A stretch of DNA of 27,447 nt, taken from positions 1 through 27,447 of the forward strand of contig JAJZHC010000002.1 in the NCBI GenBank assembly GCA_021804705.1, written 5' to 3'. This document shows, in pieces, positions 15,195 to 23,506 of the stretch (position 1 is its first letter; every line of letters begins with the position of its first letter). The translations under genes and the position numbers were made by a program. The notes under the pieces are model-generated. The model was not told the DNA's origin. It searched no databases and saw nothing but the letters and a program-made list of their open reading frames with translations. The stretch is from Pseudomonadota bacterium (GTDB lineage Bacteria > Pseudomonadota > Gammaproteobacteria > Burkholderiales > Ferrovaceae).

Positions 15195-15211
15195 CTGGCA
15201 TGCAACCTGCT
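15195..15211 (+). promoter_or_regulatory. Sigma54 promoter of glnA
   Basis: CTGGCAT, five bases, CTGCT: the invariant GG (15197-15198) and GC (15209-15210) are exactly ten bases apart, with most of the TGGCAC-N5-TTGC consensus kept. The predicted start is near 15221, giving a leader of about 94 bases. The paired NtrC sites upstream support it. Confidence 0.75.
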
Positions 15212-15314
15212 TACAGTGTGGGCTGCACCTTAATATTGACCGCAACCGGGTGAGCCCCGGAAGCACACCGTACTCGACGAAGACTTCGTGAGCGAAACAA
15301 CAGGAGATTGAGAA

Positions 15315-16724
15315 ATGGCTGCAGCTGATGTCATGCAAATGATCAAGGACAACGAGGTCAAGTTCGTGGACCTGCGTTTCACTGATACCCGAGGCAAGGA
15401 GCAGCATGTCTCTGTGCCCGTCAGTGCATTTGGTCCTGAAAAGTTTACCGAAGGCCATGCTTTTGATGGCTCCTCCATTGCCGGCTGGAAGGGCATCCAG
15501 GCTTCGGACATGTTGCTGATGCCGGACCCCAGCACCGCAAACCTCGATCCCTTCATGGATGAAACCACGCTGTTGCTGACCTGTGACGTCATCGAACCAT
15601 CCGACGGCAAGGGATACGACCGCGACCCCCGCTCCATCGCCCGCCGCGCTGAAGCCTACCTCAAGTCCAGCGGTATTGGCGATGCCGCCTATTTTGGCCC
15701 CGAACCCGAGTTTTTCATTTTTGATTCCGTGACCTGGAATGTGGATATGTCCGGTTGCGGTGTGAAGATCAACTCGGAAGAGGCCCCCTGGTCCAGCAAC
15801 AAGGAATTCGAGGGTGGCAACATGGCCCACCGTCCCGCAGTGAAGGGAGGCTATTTCCCCGTTCCGCCGGTAGATTCCCTGCAAGACATCCGCTCGGCCA
15901 TGTGCCTCGCCCTGGAAGACATGGGTGTTCCCGTCGAAGTCCATCACCACGAAGTGGCTGCTCCTGGCCAATGCGAAATCGGCACCAAATTTGCGCCCCT
16001 GGTGCAACGTGCTGACTGGACCCAGATCCTCAAATACGTGGTGCACAATGTCGCCCATTCCTACGGCAAAACGGCCACCTTCATGCCCAAACCCGTGGTG
16101 GGTGACAACGGTTCGGGCATGCACGTCCACCAGTCGGTCTGGAAAGACGGCAAGAACCTGTTCGCCGGCAACGGCTACGCGGGCCTGTCCGACTTTGCCT
16201 TGTACTATATCGGCGGCATCATCAAGCACGCCAAGGCACTGAACGCCATCACCAACCCTGGCACCAACTCCTACAAGCGTCTGGTTCCTGGTTTCGAGGC
16301 CCCGGTCAAGCTGGCTTACTCGGCCCGCAACCGCTCGGCAGCCATTCGCGTGCCGTTCGTGCAAAGCGACAAGGCGCGCCGCGTTGAAGTGCGTTTTCCG
16401 GATCCCCTGGCCAATCCTTACCTGGCCTTTGCAGCCATGCTGATGGCCGGCCTGGATGGCGTGCAGAACAAGATCCATCCTGGCGAAGCCGCCGACAAGG
16501 ATCTGTACCATCTGGCCCCGGAAGAAGATGCCAAGATTCCGGCTCCGGCTGCTTCGCTGGATGAAGCCCTGGCAGCCCTGGACAAGGATCGCGAGTTCCT
16601 GACCCGCGGCGGCGTTTTCTCCAACGAGATGATCGATGCGTACATCGCCCTGAAGATGGAAGAAGTCACCACCTTCCGGATGACCACCCATCCGGTGGAA
16701 TTCCAGATGTACTACAGCCTGTAA
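15315..16724 (+). CDS. glnA: Glutamine synthetase type I (GlnA)
   Basis: ATP-dependent amidation of glutamate to glutamine, the main entry of ammonium. The 469-residue product is the usual GSI-beta length. FDGSSIAGWKGI near residue 50 is the family signature, followed by GPEPEFFIFD, the ATP-site motif KPVVGDNGSGMHVHQS and the NRSAAIRVP segment. Tyr398 in DLYHLAPEE is at the adenylylation site, so control by GlnE is expected. AGGAG at 15302-15306 sits eight bases before the ATG. The upstream region carries two NtrC sites and a sigma54 promoter; a terminator follows, then ntrBC. This is the enteric-style glnA-ntrBC order. Confidence 0.98.
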   Translation: MAAADVMQMIKDNEVKFVDLRFTDTRGKEQHVSVPVSAFGPEKFTEGHAFDGSSIAGWKGIQASDMLLMPDPSTANLDPFMDETTLLLTCDVIEPSDGKGYDRDPRSIARRAEAYLKSSGIGDAAYFGPEPEFFIFDSVTWNVDMSGCGVKINSEEAPWSSNKEFEGGNMAHRPAVKGGYFPVPPVDSLQDIRSAMCLALEDMGVPVEVHHHEVAAPGQCEIGTKFAPLVQRADWTQILKYVVHNVAHSYGKTATFMPKPVVGDNGSGMHVHQSVWKDGKNLFAGNGYAGLSDFALYYIGGIIKHAKALNAITNPGTNSYKRLVPGFEAPVKLAYSARNRSAAIRVPFVQSDKARRVEVRFPDPLANPYLAFAAMLMAGLDGVQNKIHPGEAADKDLYHLAPEEDAKIPAPAASLDEALAALDKDREFLTRGGVFSNEMIDAYIALKMEEVTTFRMTTHPVEFQMYYSL

Positions 16725-16766
16725 TCGTCATTGCCGGAAGCACCCCAGCTTCTGGTGCAACAGGAC

Positions 16767-16804
16767 AAAGCCCGCTTTCCAGCGTATGGATCGCGGGCTT
16801 TTTT
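16767..16804 (+). terminator. Terminator between glnA and ntrB
   Basis: AAAGCCCGC and GCGGGCTTT pair around a 17-base loop, ending in six T. It would limit read-through from glnA into ntrBC, as in enteric bacteria. Confidence 0.85.
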
Positions 16805-16833
16805 ATCCCACTTAACGGAAATCAGACCAGACC

Positions 16834-17907
16834 TTGAAACACTTGCGAGCCCACTCTTCCGCTGACTTCTCCGGTCTGGATCTTTTAGCCACCGCCGTGG
16901 TCGTGCTCGACGTCGACATGCGCATCCGCTTCATCAACACGGCGGCAGAGGCCCTTCTGGAAACCAGCAGCAAAGGCGTTATCTCCCAGCCGCTAAAAAA
17001 TCTGCTGCCGGGCGCAGCAGCACTGATTGAAGACTCCCGGGCAGCGCTGGCCCAAAACATGGGATTCATTGAGCATGAGTGGCACCTCACTCGCCGGGGT
17101 CACGCCGCACTGATCGTCAGTTGCACCGGTACCCCCCTCCAGAACCCCGACGACGGCATCCTTCTGGAATTTCGACCCATCAACCAGCGTATGCGCATTG
17201 CCCGTGAAGAAAAAATTCTCGAAGACCAGAAAATCAATCGTGAGTTGATTCGCAACCTGGCCCACGAAATCCGCAACCCCCTGGGCGGCATTCGGGGGGC
17301 CGCTCAACTGCTGGAGCGCGAGCTGGACCGACCCGAACTGAAGGAGTACACCCAGGTGATTCGGGCGGAAGCTGACCGCCTGCAGGTGCTCATGGACCGG
17401 ATGTTGAGCCCAAACCGGTTGCAGCAAGTGGCTCCCCTCAACATCCACGAAGTCCTGGAACGGGTTCGTACCGTCATTCTTGCCGAGTTTCCTGAAGGCA
17501 TTATCATCCAGCGAGATTACGACACCAGCCTGCCCGAAATCACGGCAGATCGCGAACAACTGATCCAGGCTGTGCTCAATATCGCCCGCAACGCCGCCCA
17601 GGCCCTTAACGGAAAGGGTGAAATCCTGCTCCAGAGCAGGGCGTTGCGCCAGATCACCCTGGCCCGCCGGCGTTTTCGTCTGGGGTTGCTGATCAGGATC
17701 GTGGATAACGGTCCGGGCATCCCTGAATCGTTGCAACACAGGATTTTCCAACCGCTGGTTTCAGGTCGGGAAGGCGGCAGCGGGTTGGGATTGATGTTGG
17801 CACAGAACTTGATTAGCCAGCACCATGGCATGGTTGAATTTGAAAGCGTCCCGGGTCACACTTGTTTCAGCATGATCCTTCCCATGCCCGATACTGAATA
17901 CACTTGA
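16834..17907 (+). CDS. ntrB: Nitrogen sensor histidine kinase NtrB (GlnL)
   Basis: Cytosolic kinase/phosphatase that sets NtrC phosphorylation according to PII (GlnB) state. The 357-residue product has an N-terminal PAS domain (about 13-125), the H box NLAHEIRNPLGG with His144, then the ATPase domain with the N box LNIARNAAQAL and the G boxes VDNGPGIP and GGSGLGL. No membrane helix is present, as expected. There is no usable ATG: the frame opens after a TAA at 16813 and the PAS domain starts almost at once, so TTG at 16834 is taken as start (TTG at 16846 is the alternative). A poorly placed CGGAA is the only ribosome-site candidate, suggesting low expression. ntrC follows after 14 bases. Confidence 0.94.
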   Translation: MKHLRAHSSADFSGLDLLATAVVVLDVDMRIRFINTAAEALLETSSKGVISQPLKNLLPGAAALIEDSRAALAQNMGFIEHEWHLTRRGHAALIVSCTGTPLQNPDDGILLEFRPINQRMRIAREEKILEDQKINRELIRNLAHEIRNPLGGIRGAAQLLERELDRPELKEYTQVIRAEADRLQVLMDRMLSPNRLQQVAPLNIHEVLERVRTVILAEFPEGIIIQRDYDTSLPEITADREQLIQAVLNIARNAAQALNGKGEILLQSRALRQITLARRRFRLGLLIRIVDNGPGIPESLQHRIFQPLVSGREGGSGLGLMLAQNLISQHHGMVEFESVPGHTCFSMILPMPDTEYT

Positions 17908-17921
17908 GGGCACTGAATGTC

Positions 17922-19334
17922 ATGAAGCCAGTCTGGATTGTTGATGATGACCGTTCCATTCGTTGGGTGTTTGAGAAGGCCCTCACGCGCGAAAACATCC
18001 CCTTCCAGGTGTTTTCTTCGGCGCAGGAAGCATTGACGCTGCTGGAGAGCGAACGGCCCCAGGTGGTGGTGAGCGACATCCGGATGCCAGGAGGCTCTGG
18101 CTTTGACTTTCTGGAAAAGCTCAAGGCACGCTTCCCCGATCTGCCCGTCATTATCATGACGGCTTATTCAGACTTGGAAAGTGCAGTCGCCGCTTTCCAG
18201 GGAGGGGCCTACGAATACCTGCCCAAACCCTTCGATGTGGATCATGCCATTGAATTGGTGCGTCGCGCCCTGGAAGAGTGCATGCGCACCCAGGATGCAC
18301 TGGAAGAAGGGAACGATACTCCTGAGATTTTGGGCCAGGCCCCTGCCATGCAGGAAGTCTTTCGCGCCATCGGGCGGCTGTCGCAATCCAATGCCACCGT
18401 GTTGATCAATGGGGAATCGGGCACCGGCAAGGAACTGGTGGCGCGCGCCTTGCACCGCCATAGCAACAGGGCCCACAAACCTTTTATTGCCATCAACACT
18501 GCCGCCATTCCCAAGGAGTTGCTGGAATCTGAATTATTCGGCCATGAACGCGGCGCCTTTACCGGCGCCAACACCTTGCGTCGTGGTCGATTTGAACAGG
18601 CCGAAGGCGGCACCCTGTTTCTGGACGAAATCGGCGACATGCCAGCCGACCTGCAAACCCGTTTGCTGCGTGTGCTCTCCGATGGCCAGTTCTATCGTGT
18701 GGGCGGGCATTCTCCGGTTGCGTCCAGGGTACGCATCATTGCGGCCACCCACCAGGATCTGGAAGCCCGGGTGCGCGAAGGACTGTTTCGCGAGGATCTC
18801 TTTCACCGCCTGAATGTCATCCGCATCAGGATTCCGTCATTACGCGAACGCCGTCAGGACATCGCCATGCTGGCGCGCCATTTCTTGCAGAAAAGCGCCC
18901 GTGAACTGCAGGTTGAAACCAAGCGCCTTTCCGACGCAGCGGTGCGTTTTCTGGAAAACCTGGAGTGGCGCGGCAACGTCCGCCAGCTGGAGAATATCTG
19001 TCATTGGCTCACGGTCATGGCACCCGGGGTCAATGTGGACATCGGGGATTTGCCGGCTGAGCTGAAAGGAACGGCAGACGCCCCTGTACCCATGCATTGG
19101 AAAACCGCGCTCGAACTGGAGGTTTCCCTGGCCCTGGCGCGTGGCGAGCGCGGCATTCTGGACCGTCTGAGCCAGGATTTTGAACGCGCCCTCATCACCC
19201 AGGCCCTGGCCCATACCGGGGGTCGCCGCATTGAAGCCGCACAGCTGCTGGGCTGGGGGCGCAACACCCTGACCCGAAAGATTCAGGAATTGGGGCTGGA
19301 GGAATCCGAAAACTCGGCAAATACAGGCGCGTGA
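17922..19334 (+). CDS. ntrC: Nitrogen response regulator NtrC (GlnG), sigma54 activator
   Basis: Enhancer-binding activator of sigma54 promoters under nitrogen limitation. The product has 470 residues. The receiver domain has the acidic pocket Asp8-Asp10, phosphorylation site Asp52 in VSDIRMPG and Lys102 in LPKPFD. The AAA+ domain has Walker A GESGTGKE (164-171), the sigma54-contact loop GAFTGA (211-216) and Walker B TLFLDEIGD. The C-terminal Fis-type helix-turn-helix is GGRRIEAAQLLGWGRNTLTRK. The ATG at 17922 gives the normal start MKPVWIVDDD; a TTG at 17904 in frame is less likely. GAGGG at 17906 is the possible ribosome site. The last 52 bases overlap the convergent xthA gene. Confidence 0.96.
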   Translation: MKPVWIVDDDRSIRWVFEKALTRENIPFQVFSSAQEALTLLESERPQVVVSDIRMPGGSGFDFLEKLKARFPDLPVIIMTAYSDLESAVAAFQGGAYEYLPKPFDVDHAIELVRRALEECMRTQDALEEGNDTPEILGQAPAMQEVFRAIGRLSQSNATVLINGESGTGKELVARALHRHSNRAHKPFIAINTAAIPKELLESELFGHERGAFTGANTLRRGRFEQAEGGTLFLDEIGDMPADLQTRLLRVLSDGQFYRVGGHSPVASRVRIIAATHQDLEARVREGLFREDLFHRLNVIRIRIPSLRERRQDIAMLARHFLQKSARELQVETKRLSDAAVRFLENLEWRGNVRQLENICHWLTVMAPGVNVDIGDLPAELKGTADAPVPMHWKTALELEVSLALARGERGILDRLSQDFERALITQALAHTGGRRIEAAQLLGWGRNTLTRKIQELGLEESENSANTGA

Positions 19335-20068
19335 TCCGATGGGCGTTCCAACGCGCGCGGCCCCTTGTCGATGGTGCAGGAACTGCACGATGGCACCAGA
19401 GCATCGCTGGCCAGGATGTGGTCGATGCGCAACCCCATATTCCGCTTGAACGCATTGACCCTGTAATGCCACCAGCTGTAGGACTTGTCGGCCTGTTCAA
19501 ACAGACGGAAGCTGTCCTTCAGGCCCAGTTTCAGCAATGCGGCAAACGCCGCGCGCTCGGCGTCGCTGCATAACACTTCTCCCTTCCAGGCCACGGGATC
19601 GTATACATCCCGATCCTCGGGTGCAACGTTGTAGTCTCCTGCCACGACCAGCAGGGGATAGCGCATCAGCGTGGCTTCGAGATAATTGCGAAATGCCGCA
19701 AACCAGCGCAACTTGTAACCGTATTTCTCGGAAGTGAGCGATTCGCCATTCGGGCAATACACCGAAATGACCCGCACCTCACCGTAGGTGGCTGCAATCA
19801 CACGCTGCTGGGGGTCTTCAAAACCAGGAATGCCGATCACCGGATCGCTGCCCGGTTGCAGGCTGAGCAACGCCACTCCGTTGTAAGCCTTTTGTCCCGC
19901 AATCAAGGCATGATAACCGGCAGCAGTCACGGCTTCGAGCGGGAAATTGCCCGCCTCACATTTCAACTCCTGCAGGCAAAGCACGGCAGGTCGATGTCCG
20001 TTCAGCCAGTCCAGCACGTGGGGTAAACGCACTTTGATGGAATTGACGTTCCAGGTGGCAATCTTCAT
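19283..20068 (-). CDS. xthA: Exodeoxyribonuclease III (AP endonuclease)
   Basis: Cuts DNA at abasic sites and degrades 3' ends in base excision repair. The product has 261 residues in the exonuclease III family range. Motifs of the EEP fold are present: MKIATWNVNSIKVRLPHVLDW with Asn7, LQELKCE with metal-binding Glu34, the catalytic segment VAGDYNVAPEDRDVYDP, RIDHILAS and the C-terminal SDHAPVFAEF. A second ATG two codons upstream (20074) is equally possible; 20068 matches the family start. It follows phrB by 13 bases, so a DNA-repair operon is likely. Its 3' end overlaps ntrC by 52 bases with no terminator between them. Confidence 0.95.
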   Translation of the reverse strand: MKIATWNVNSIKVRLPHVLDWLNGHRPAVLCLQELKCEAGNFPLEAVTAAGYHALIAGQKAYNGVALLSLQPGSDPVIGIPGFEDPQQRVIAATYGEVRVISVYCPNGESLTSEKYGYKLRWFAAFRNYLEATLMRYPLLVVAGDYNVAPEDRDVYDPVAWKGEVLCSDAERAAFAALLKLGLKDSFRLFEQADKSYSWWHYRVNAFKRNMGLRIDHILASDALVPSCSSCTIDKGPRALERPSDHAPVFAEFSDSSSPNS

Positions 20069-20081
20069 GGTCATCGGGGTT

Positions 20082-21509
20082 TTACCGTTGATATCGTTTG
20101 AGTGTTTTTTCCCGGGCCAGCGCATGATCCACGATGGGTGCCGGGTAGTCCTTGCCAATGATACAGCCTGCCGCCTGCTGTTCCAGCAGTGTCATCTGCC
20201 ACGGGGCATGAATGCGCTGGTCCGGCACCCCTGCCAGTTGGGGAAGGAAGCTGCGAATGAAGTTGCCCGCTGCATCAAATCGCTGGGATTGCGTGACCGG
20301 GTTGAAAATCCTGAACCAGGGCTGGGCATCGCACCCCGTGGAAGCCACCCACTGCCATCCGCCATTGTTGGCGGCCACATCAAAGTCGTTGAGCCGTTCG
20401 GAAAAATAACGCTCGCCCCAACGCCAATCCACCCCCAGATCCTTGACCAGGAAGGATGCTGTAATCATGCGCAGCCGGTTATGCATATGTCCGGTTTGAT
20501 TGAGCTGTCGCATGCCAGCATCGACGATGGGGTATCCCGTAAGCCCCTTCTGCCAGGCGTCGAAAAACGCCGGGTTATTGTCATAGGCCAGGTTGTCGTA
20601 TTCCGGCTTGAAGGCATGCCCCACCACATGGGGAAAATTGGCCAGGATGGCAAAATAAAACTCGCGCCATATCAGCTCGCTCAACCACACCTGGGCGCCC
20701 TGATGATGCTCGGCCTGGGCAAGCCGCACCAAATGACGGATGGAGAGTGTGCCAAAACGCAGATGAACCGACAGGCCGGAACCCCCGGGGCGGGCAGGGT
20801 AGTCGCGCAACTCGTGGTACTGCGCCATGCGTGGCAAAAAATCGGCCAGCATGCGTTGTGCGCCACGCATGCCCGGCACCACTCCCAGCGCTGCCAGGCC
20901 AGTGCGCTCAAACCCCAGTGCGCTCAAGGTTGGCATGGAGCGCGCGTCCGGATCCGGCTCCAGATTGCTGAACCGGGCCGGCCAGTGCCTGACCCGCTCG
21001 GCCGTCAAGGCGCGCAACCAGGCGTTGCGATAGGGGGTAAACACGGCATAGGGTCGACCGGCCTGTGTCAACAGCTCCCTGCCCTCGAAGATCACTTGAT
21101 CCCGGCTGGTATGCAAGGCGATGCCCCTGTCCGACAACGCGGCGGCAACCGCAGCATCACGCTGCAGCGCTGCCGGTTCATAATCCCGGTTGGCAAAGAC
21201 GGCAGCCACTCCCAGCCTCGCCGCCAGTTCGGGGAGGCGTTGGCGCGCCGAACCGTGCAATACGATCAGTCCGCCTCCGTGCCCCTCCAGAACCAGCTTC
21301 AGTTGCGCCACACTCTCCCAGATGAATTCCACCCGCCTGTCTGCACGATGGGGCAGGGCTTCCAGAATGTCCGTGTCGAAGACAAACACGCAAAATACCC
21401 GCGCATACTGGGCCAGCGCCAGGGAAAGGCCCACATTGTCGTCGTCCCTGAGATCGCGTCGAAACCAGAACAATGCCGTATCGGCACTTTTGTTCGTCAT
21501 GGCATGCAT
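20082..21509 (-). CDS. phrB: Deoxyribodipyrimidine photolyase (class I CPD photolyase)
   Basis: Light-driven repair of cyclobutane pyrimidine dimers using FAD. The product has 475 residues. The N-terminal antenna domain begins ALFWFRRDLRDDDN, and the C-terminal FAD domain has the characteristic LSELIWREFYFAIL, GYPIVDAGMRQLNQTGHMHNR, WRWGERYFSE and the signature DFDVAANNGGWQW followed by FRIFNPVTQSQRFD, all typical of bacterial CPD photolyase. The start at 21509 (MHAMTNKS) is chosen because GGAGG lies about five bases before it; the ATG at 21500 is the alternative. It is divergent from yqgE, with a 6-5-6 inverted repeat in the 55 bases between them, and co-directional with xthA. Confidence 0.95.
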   Translation of the reverse strand: MHAMTNKSADTALFWFRRDLRDDDNVGLSLALAQYARVFCVFVFDTDILEALPHRADRRVEFIWESVAQLKLVLEGHGGGLIVLHGSARQRLPELAARLGVAAVFANRDYEPAALQRDAAVAAALSDRGIALHTSRDQVIFEGRELLTQAGRPYAVFTPYRNAWLRALTAERVRHWPARFSNLEPDPDARSMPTLSALGFERTGLAALGVVPGMRGAQRMLADFLPRMAQYHELRDYPARPGGSGLSVHLRFGTLSIRHLVRLAQAEHHQGAQVWLSELIWREFYFAILANFPHVVGHAFKPEYDNLAYDNNPAFFDAWQKGLTGYPIVDAGMRQLNQTGHMHNRLRMITASFLVKDLGVDWRWGERYFSERLNDFDVAANNGGWQWVASTGCDAQPWFRIFNPVTQSQRFDAAGNFIRSFLPQLAGVPDQRIHAPWQMTLLEQQAAGCIIGKDYPAPIVDHALAREKTLKRYQR

Positions 21510-21528
21510 GCCCCCTCCCAACCCGTAA

Positions 21529-21545
21529 TCTGGAAATGCTCCAGA
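21529..21545. promoter_or_regulatory. Perfect inverted repeat between phrB and yqgE
   Basis: TCTGGA and TCCAGA separated by five bases, in a 55-base divergent intergenic region. It lies seven bases before a candidate -10 box for yqgE (GATAAT, 21552-21557). It is not a LexA box (CTGT-N8-ACAG). Possible operator; the regulator is unknown. Confidence 0.4.
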
Positions 21546-21564
21546 ATATGCGATAATTGCCTCC

Positions 21565-22125
21565 ATGGCTCCAGTCAATCTCACGAACCATTTCCTCATC
21601 GCCATGCCGGCGCTGCAGGACTCCAATTTTTCCGAAACCTTGACCTACATTTGCCGCCATGACGAGAACGGCGCCATGGGGCTGGTGGTCAACCGCCCAA
21701 CCAACCTCACCCTGGAAAGCCTGTTCAACCAGATCGACATCCCGCTGTCCCAGGAAAGTCTGGTGACCCTACCCGTTTACTTTGGTGGACCGGTGCAGAC
21801 GGATCGTGGTTTCGTACTGCATTCCCCGGTGGGGCACTGGCGTTCCACGCTCAGCATCAACGACGAAATAGGCCTGACCACCTCGCGGGATATTCTGGAA
21901 GAGATGTCCCGGGGCCAAACACCCCAGGGCGTTCTGATCTCGCTCGGTTATGCCGGATGGGAAGCAGGACAACTGGAAAATGAAATCAAGCTCAACAGCT
22001 GGTTGACGGTCGAAGCCCGCCGCGACGTGATTTTCGATCTCCCTGCCGAGGCGCGCTTTTCAGCGGCCCTGGGCATCCTGGGCGTCGACCGCGCTTATCT
22101 GTCTGATGAAGCGGGACATGCCTGA
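21565..22125 (+). CDS. yqgE: YqgE/AlgH family protein (UPF0301)
   Basis: Conserved cytoplasmic protein of 186 residues with no firmly known biochemical role; AlgH was named for an effect on alginate regulation in Pseudomonas. Family signatures are clear: the start NLTNHFLIAMPALQDSNFSETLTYICRH, GAMGLVVNRPT, VYFGGPVQTDRGFVLH, DILEEMSRG and the end region LISLGYAGWEAGQLENEI followed by NSWL. It overlaps ruvX by eight bases, the usual yqgE-ruvX pair in proteobacteria. No ribosome-binding site is seen before the ATG (the sequence reads GCCTCC), and GATAAT at 21552-21557 would place the transcription start next to it. Confidence 0.95.
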   Translation: MAPVNLTNHFLIAMPALQDSNFSETLTYICRHDENGAMGLVVNRPTNLTLESLFNQIDIPLSQESLVTLPVYFGGPVQTDRGFVLHSPVGHWRSTLSINDEIGLTTSRDILEEMSRGQTPQGVLISLGYAGWEAGQLENEIKLNSWLTVEARRDVIFDLPAEARFSAALGILGVDRAYLSDEAGHA

Positions 22126-22546
22126 GGTTGAGGGTCACATTCTCGCCTTTGACTATGGACAAAAGCGTACTGGTGTCGCCATCGGTGAGTTGGGCAGTCG
22201 CATGTGCCATCCCCTCACCACGATCGAAGCCTCGTCTTCAGCAAGCCGTTGGCAGGCGGTGGAGAAACTGCTTCGGGAATGGGCGCCGGTTGGCCTGGTG
22301 GTTGGCTTGCCGCTGGATGCGGCGGGTGCCGAACAGAAGGCAACACGTCAGTGCCGGAACTTTGCCCATGAACTGGAGTCCAGAACGGGGTTGCCCACGG
22401 CGCTGGTGGACGAGCGCTTCACCTCCCTGGAAGCCGACCAGTCCCTGAGAGAGCGGGGATATACCCATCAACAGCGCGCCGTTGCCGAACATGCTGAAGC
22501 AGCGGCGCTCATACTGCAGAGTTATCTGGAGTCCCAACGCACATGA
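22118..22546 (+). CDS. ruvX: RuvX/YqgF family Holliday junction resolvase-like nuclease
   Basis: RNase H-fold nuclease implicated in 16S rRNA 5' processing and possibly Holliday junction resolution. The product has 142 residues, usual for the family. ILAFDYGQKRTGVAIG carries the first catalytic Asp12; GLVVGLPLDAAG and VDERFTS provide the other conserved segments, followed by the acidic HAEAAALILQSYL. The ATG at 22118 is preferred; an in-frame ATG at 22106 would lengthen the overlap with yqgE to 20 bases. The stop overlaps the pyrB ATG (ATGA), so yqgE-ruvX-pyrB are translationally coupled. Confidence 0.94.
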   Translation: MPEVEGHILAFDYGQKRTGVAIGELGSRMCHPLTTIEASSSASRWQAVEKLLREWAPVGLVVGLPLDAAGAEQKATRQCRNFAHELESRTGLPTALVDERFTSLEADQSLRERGYTHQQRAVAEHAEAAALILQSYLESQRT

Positions 22547-23493
22547 TCGGCAATCCGCAATTGAGCCCCGAGGGCACCCTCCGGCATCTGCTTACCATCG
22601 AAGGTCTGCCCGCTTCGGTGTTGTTTCACATCCTTGATACCGCCACGACTTTTGAGCACGTGGCGCAACAGGAAATCAAGAAAGTGCCTCACTTGCAGGG
22701 GAAATCGGTATTCAACCTGTTTTTCGAAGCCTCCACGCGAACCCGGACCACATTTGAGATCGCGGCCAAACGCCTGTCTGCCGATGTCATCAACCTGAAC
22801 GTCAGTGCCTCGAGCCAAAGCAAGGGCGAAACGCTGCTGGACACGGTGGACAACCTCTCGGCCATGCAGGCCGACATGTTTGTGGTGCGCCATGCAGAAA
22901 GCGGCGCAGCCCATTTGATTGCCAATCATGTGGCCCCGGGAATCCATGTCATCAATGCCGGAGATGGCTGCCACGCGCACCCAACCCAGGCCTTGCTGGA
23001 CATGTATACCATCCGGCACTTCAAACGCCGCTTTGATAACCTCAAGGTCGCCATCGTGGGCGACGTGCTGCACTCACGCGTGGCCCGTTCGCAAATTCAC
23101 GCGCTGACTACGCTGCGCGTGCCCGAGATTCGTGTCATCGGTCCCAAAACCCTGATGCCACGCGATGTGGAGCGCCTGGGCGTGCGTGTGTTTCACGACA
23201 TGGCTCAGGGCCTCAAGGACGTCGATGTGGTCATCATGCTGAGATTGCAAAACGAACGCATGAACGGTGCCCTGTTGCCCAGCCGGGATGAATACTTCAA
23301 GTACTACGGCTTGACGCCGGGCAAGCTGGCCCGAGCCAAAGCGGACGCCATCGTCATGCATCCGGGGCCCATGAACCGGGGGGTGGAAATCGATTCCGAG
23401 GTCGCTGACGGCGTCCAGTCCGTCATTTTGAAGCAGGTCACTTTCGGTATTGCAGTGCGCATGGCCGTCATGTCCATTCTGGCCAGCAACTGA
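22543..23493 (+). CDS. pyrB: Aspartate carbamoyltransferase catalytic subunit
   Basis: Condenses carbamoyl phosphate and aspartate in pyrimidine synthesis. The product has 316 residues. The carbamoyl-phosphate motif STRTRT (64-69) in FFEASTRTRTTFEIAAKRL, the SSQSKGETLLDT loop, VVRHAESGAAHLI, DGCHAHPTQALLD and the C-terminal HPGPMNRGVEI are all intact. There is no regulatory-subunit gene (pyrI) nearby; instead an inactive dihydroorotase homologue follows after 13 bases, which is the class A ATCase arrangement. pyrR, often found between ruvX and pyrB in betaproteobacteria, is absent here. Confidence 0.97.
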   Translation: MIGNPQLSPEGTLRHLLTIEGLPASVLFHILDTATTFEHVAQQEIKKVPHLQGKSVFNLFFEASTRTRTTFEIAAKRLSADVINLNVSASSQSKGETLLDTVDNLSAMQADMFVVRHAESGAAHLIANHVAPGIHVINAGDGCHAHPTQALLDMYTIRHFKRRFDNLKVAIVGDVLHSRVARSQIHALTTLRVPEIRVIGPKTLMPRDVERLGVRVFHDMAQGLKDVDVVIMLRLQNERMNGALLPSRDEYFKYYGLTPGKLARAKADAIVMHPGPMNRGVEIDSEVADGVQSVILKQVTFGIAVRMAVMSILASN

Positions 23494-23506
23494 AGCGGGA
23501 ACTTTC

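Noticed and set aside
15147..16691. 514-codon minus-strand frame antisense to glnA
   Set aside because: Histidine- and glycine-rich product typical of antisense frames; glnA is certain.
16740..16758. GCACC-N9-GGTGC after glnA as a third NtrC site
   Set aside because: The spacer is nine rather than five bases, which puts the half-sites out of phase.
19947..21662. 571-codon open frame on the plus strand across xthA and phrB
   Set aside because: It lies antisense to two clear repair genes with complete motifs, and its protein has no recognisable domain. Long antisense frames arise from codon bias in GC-rich genes.
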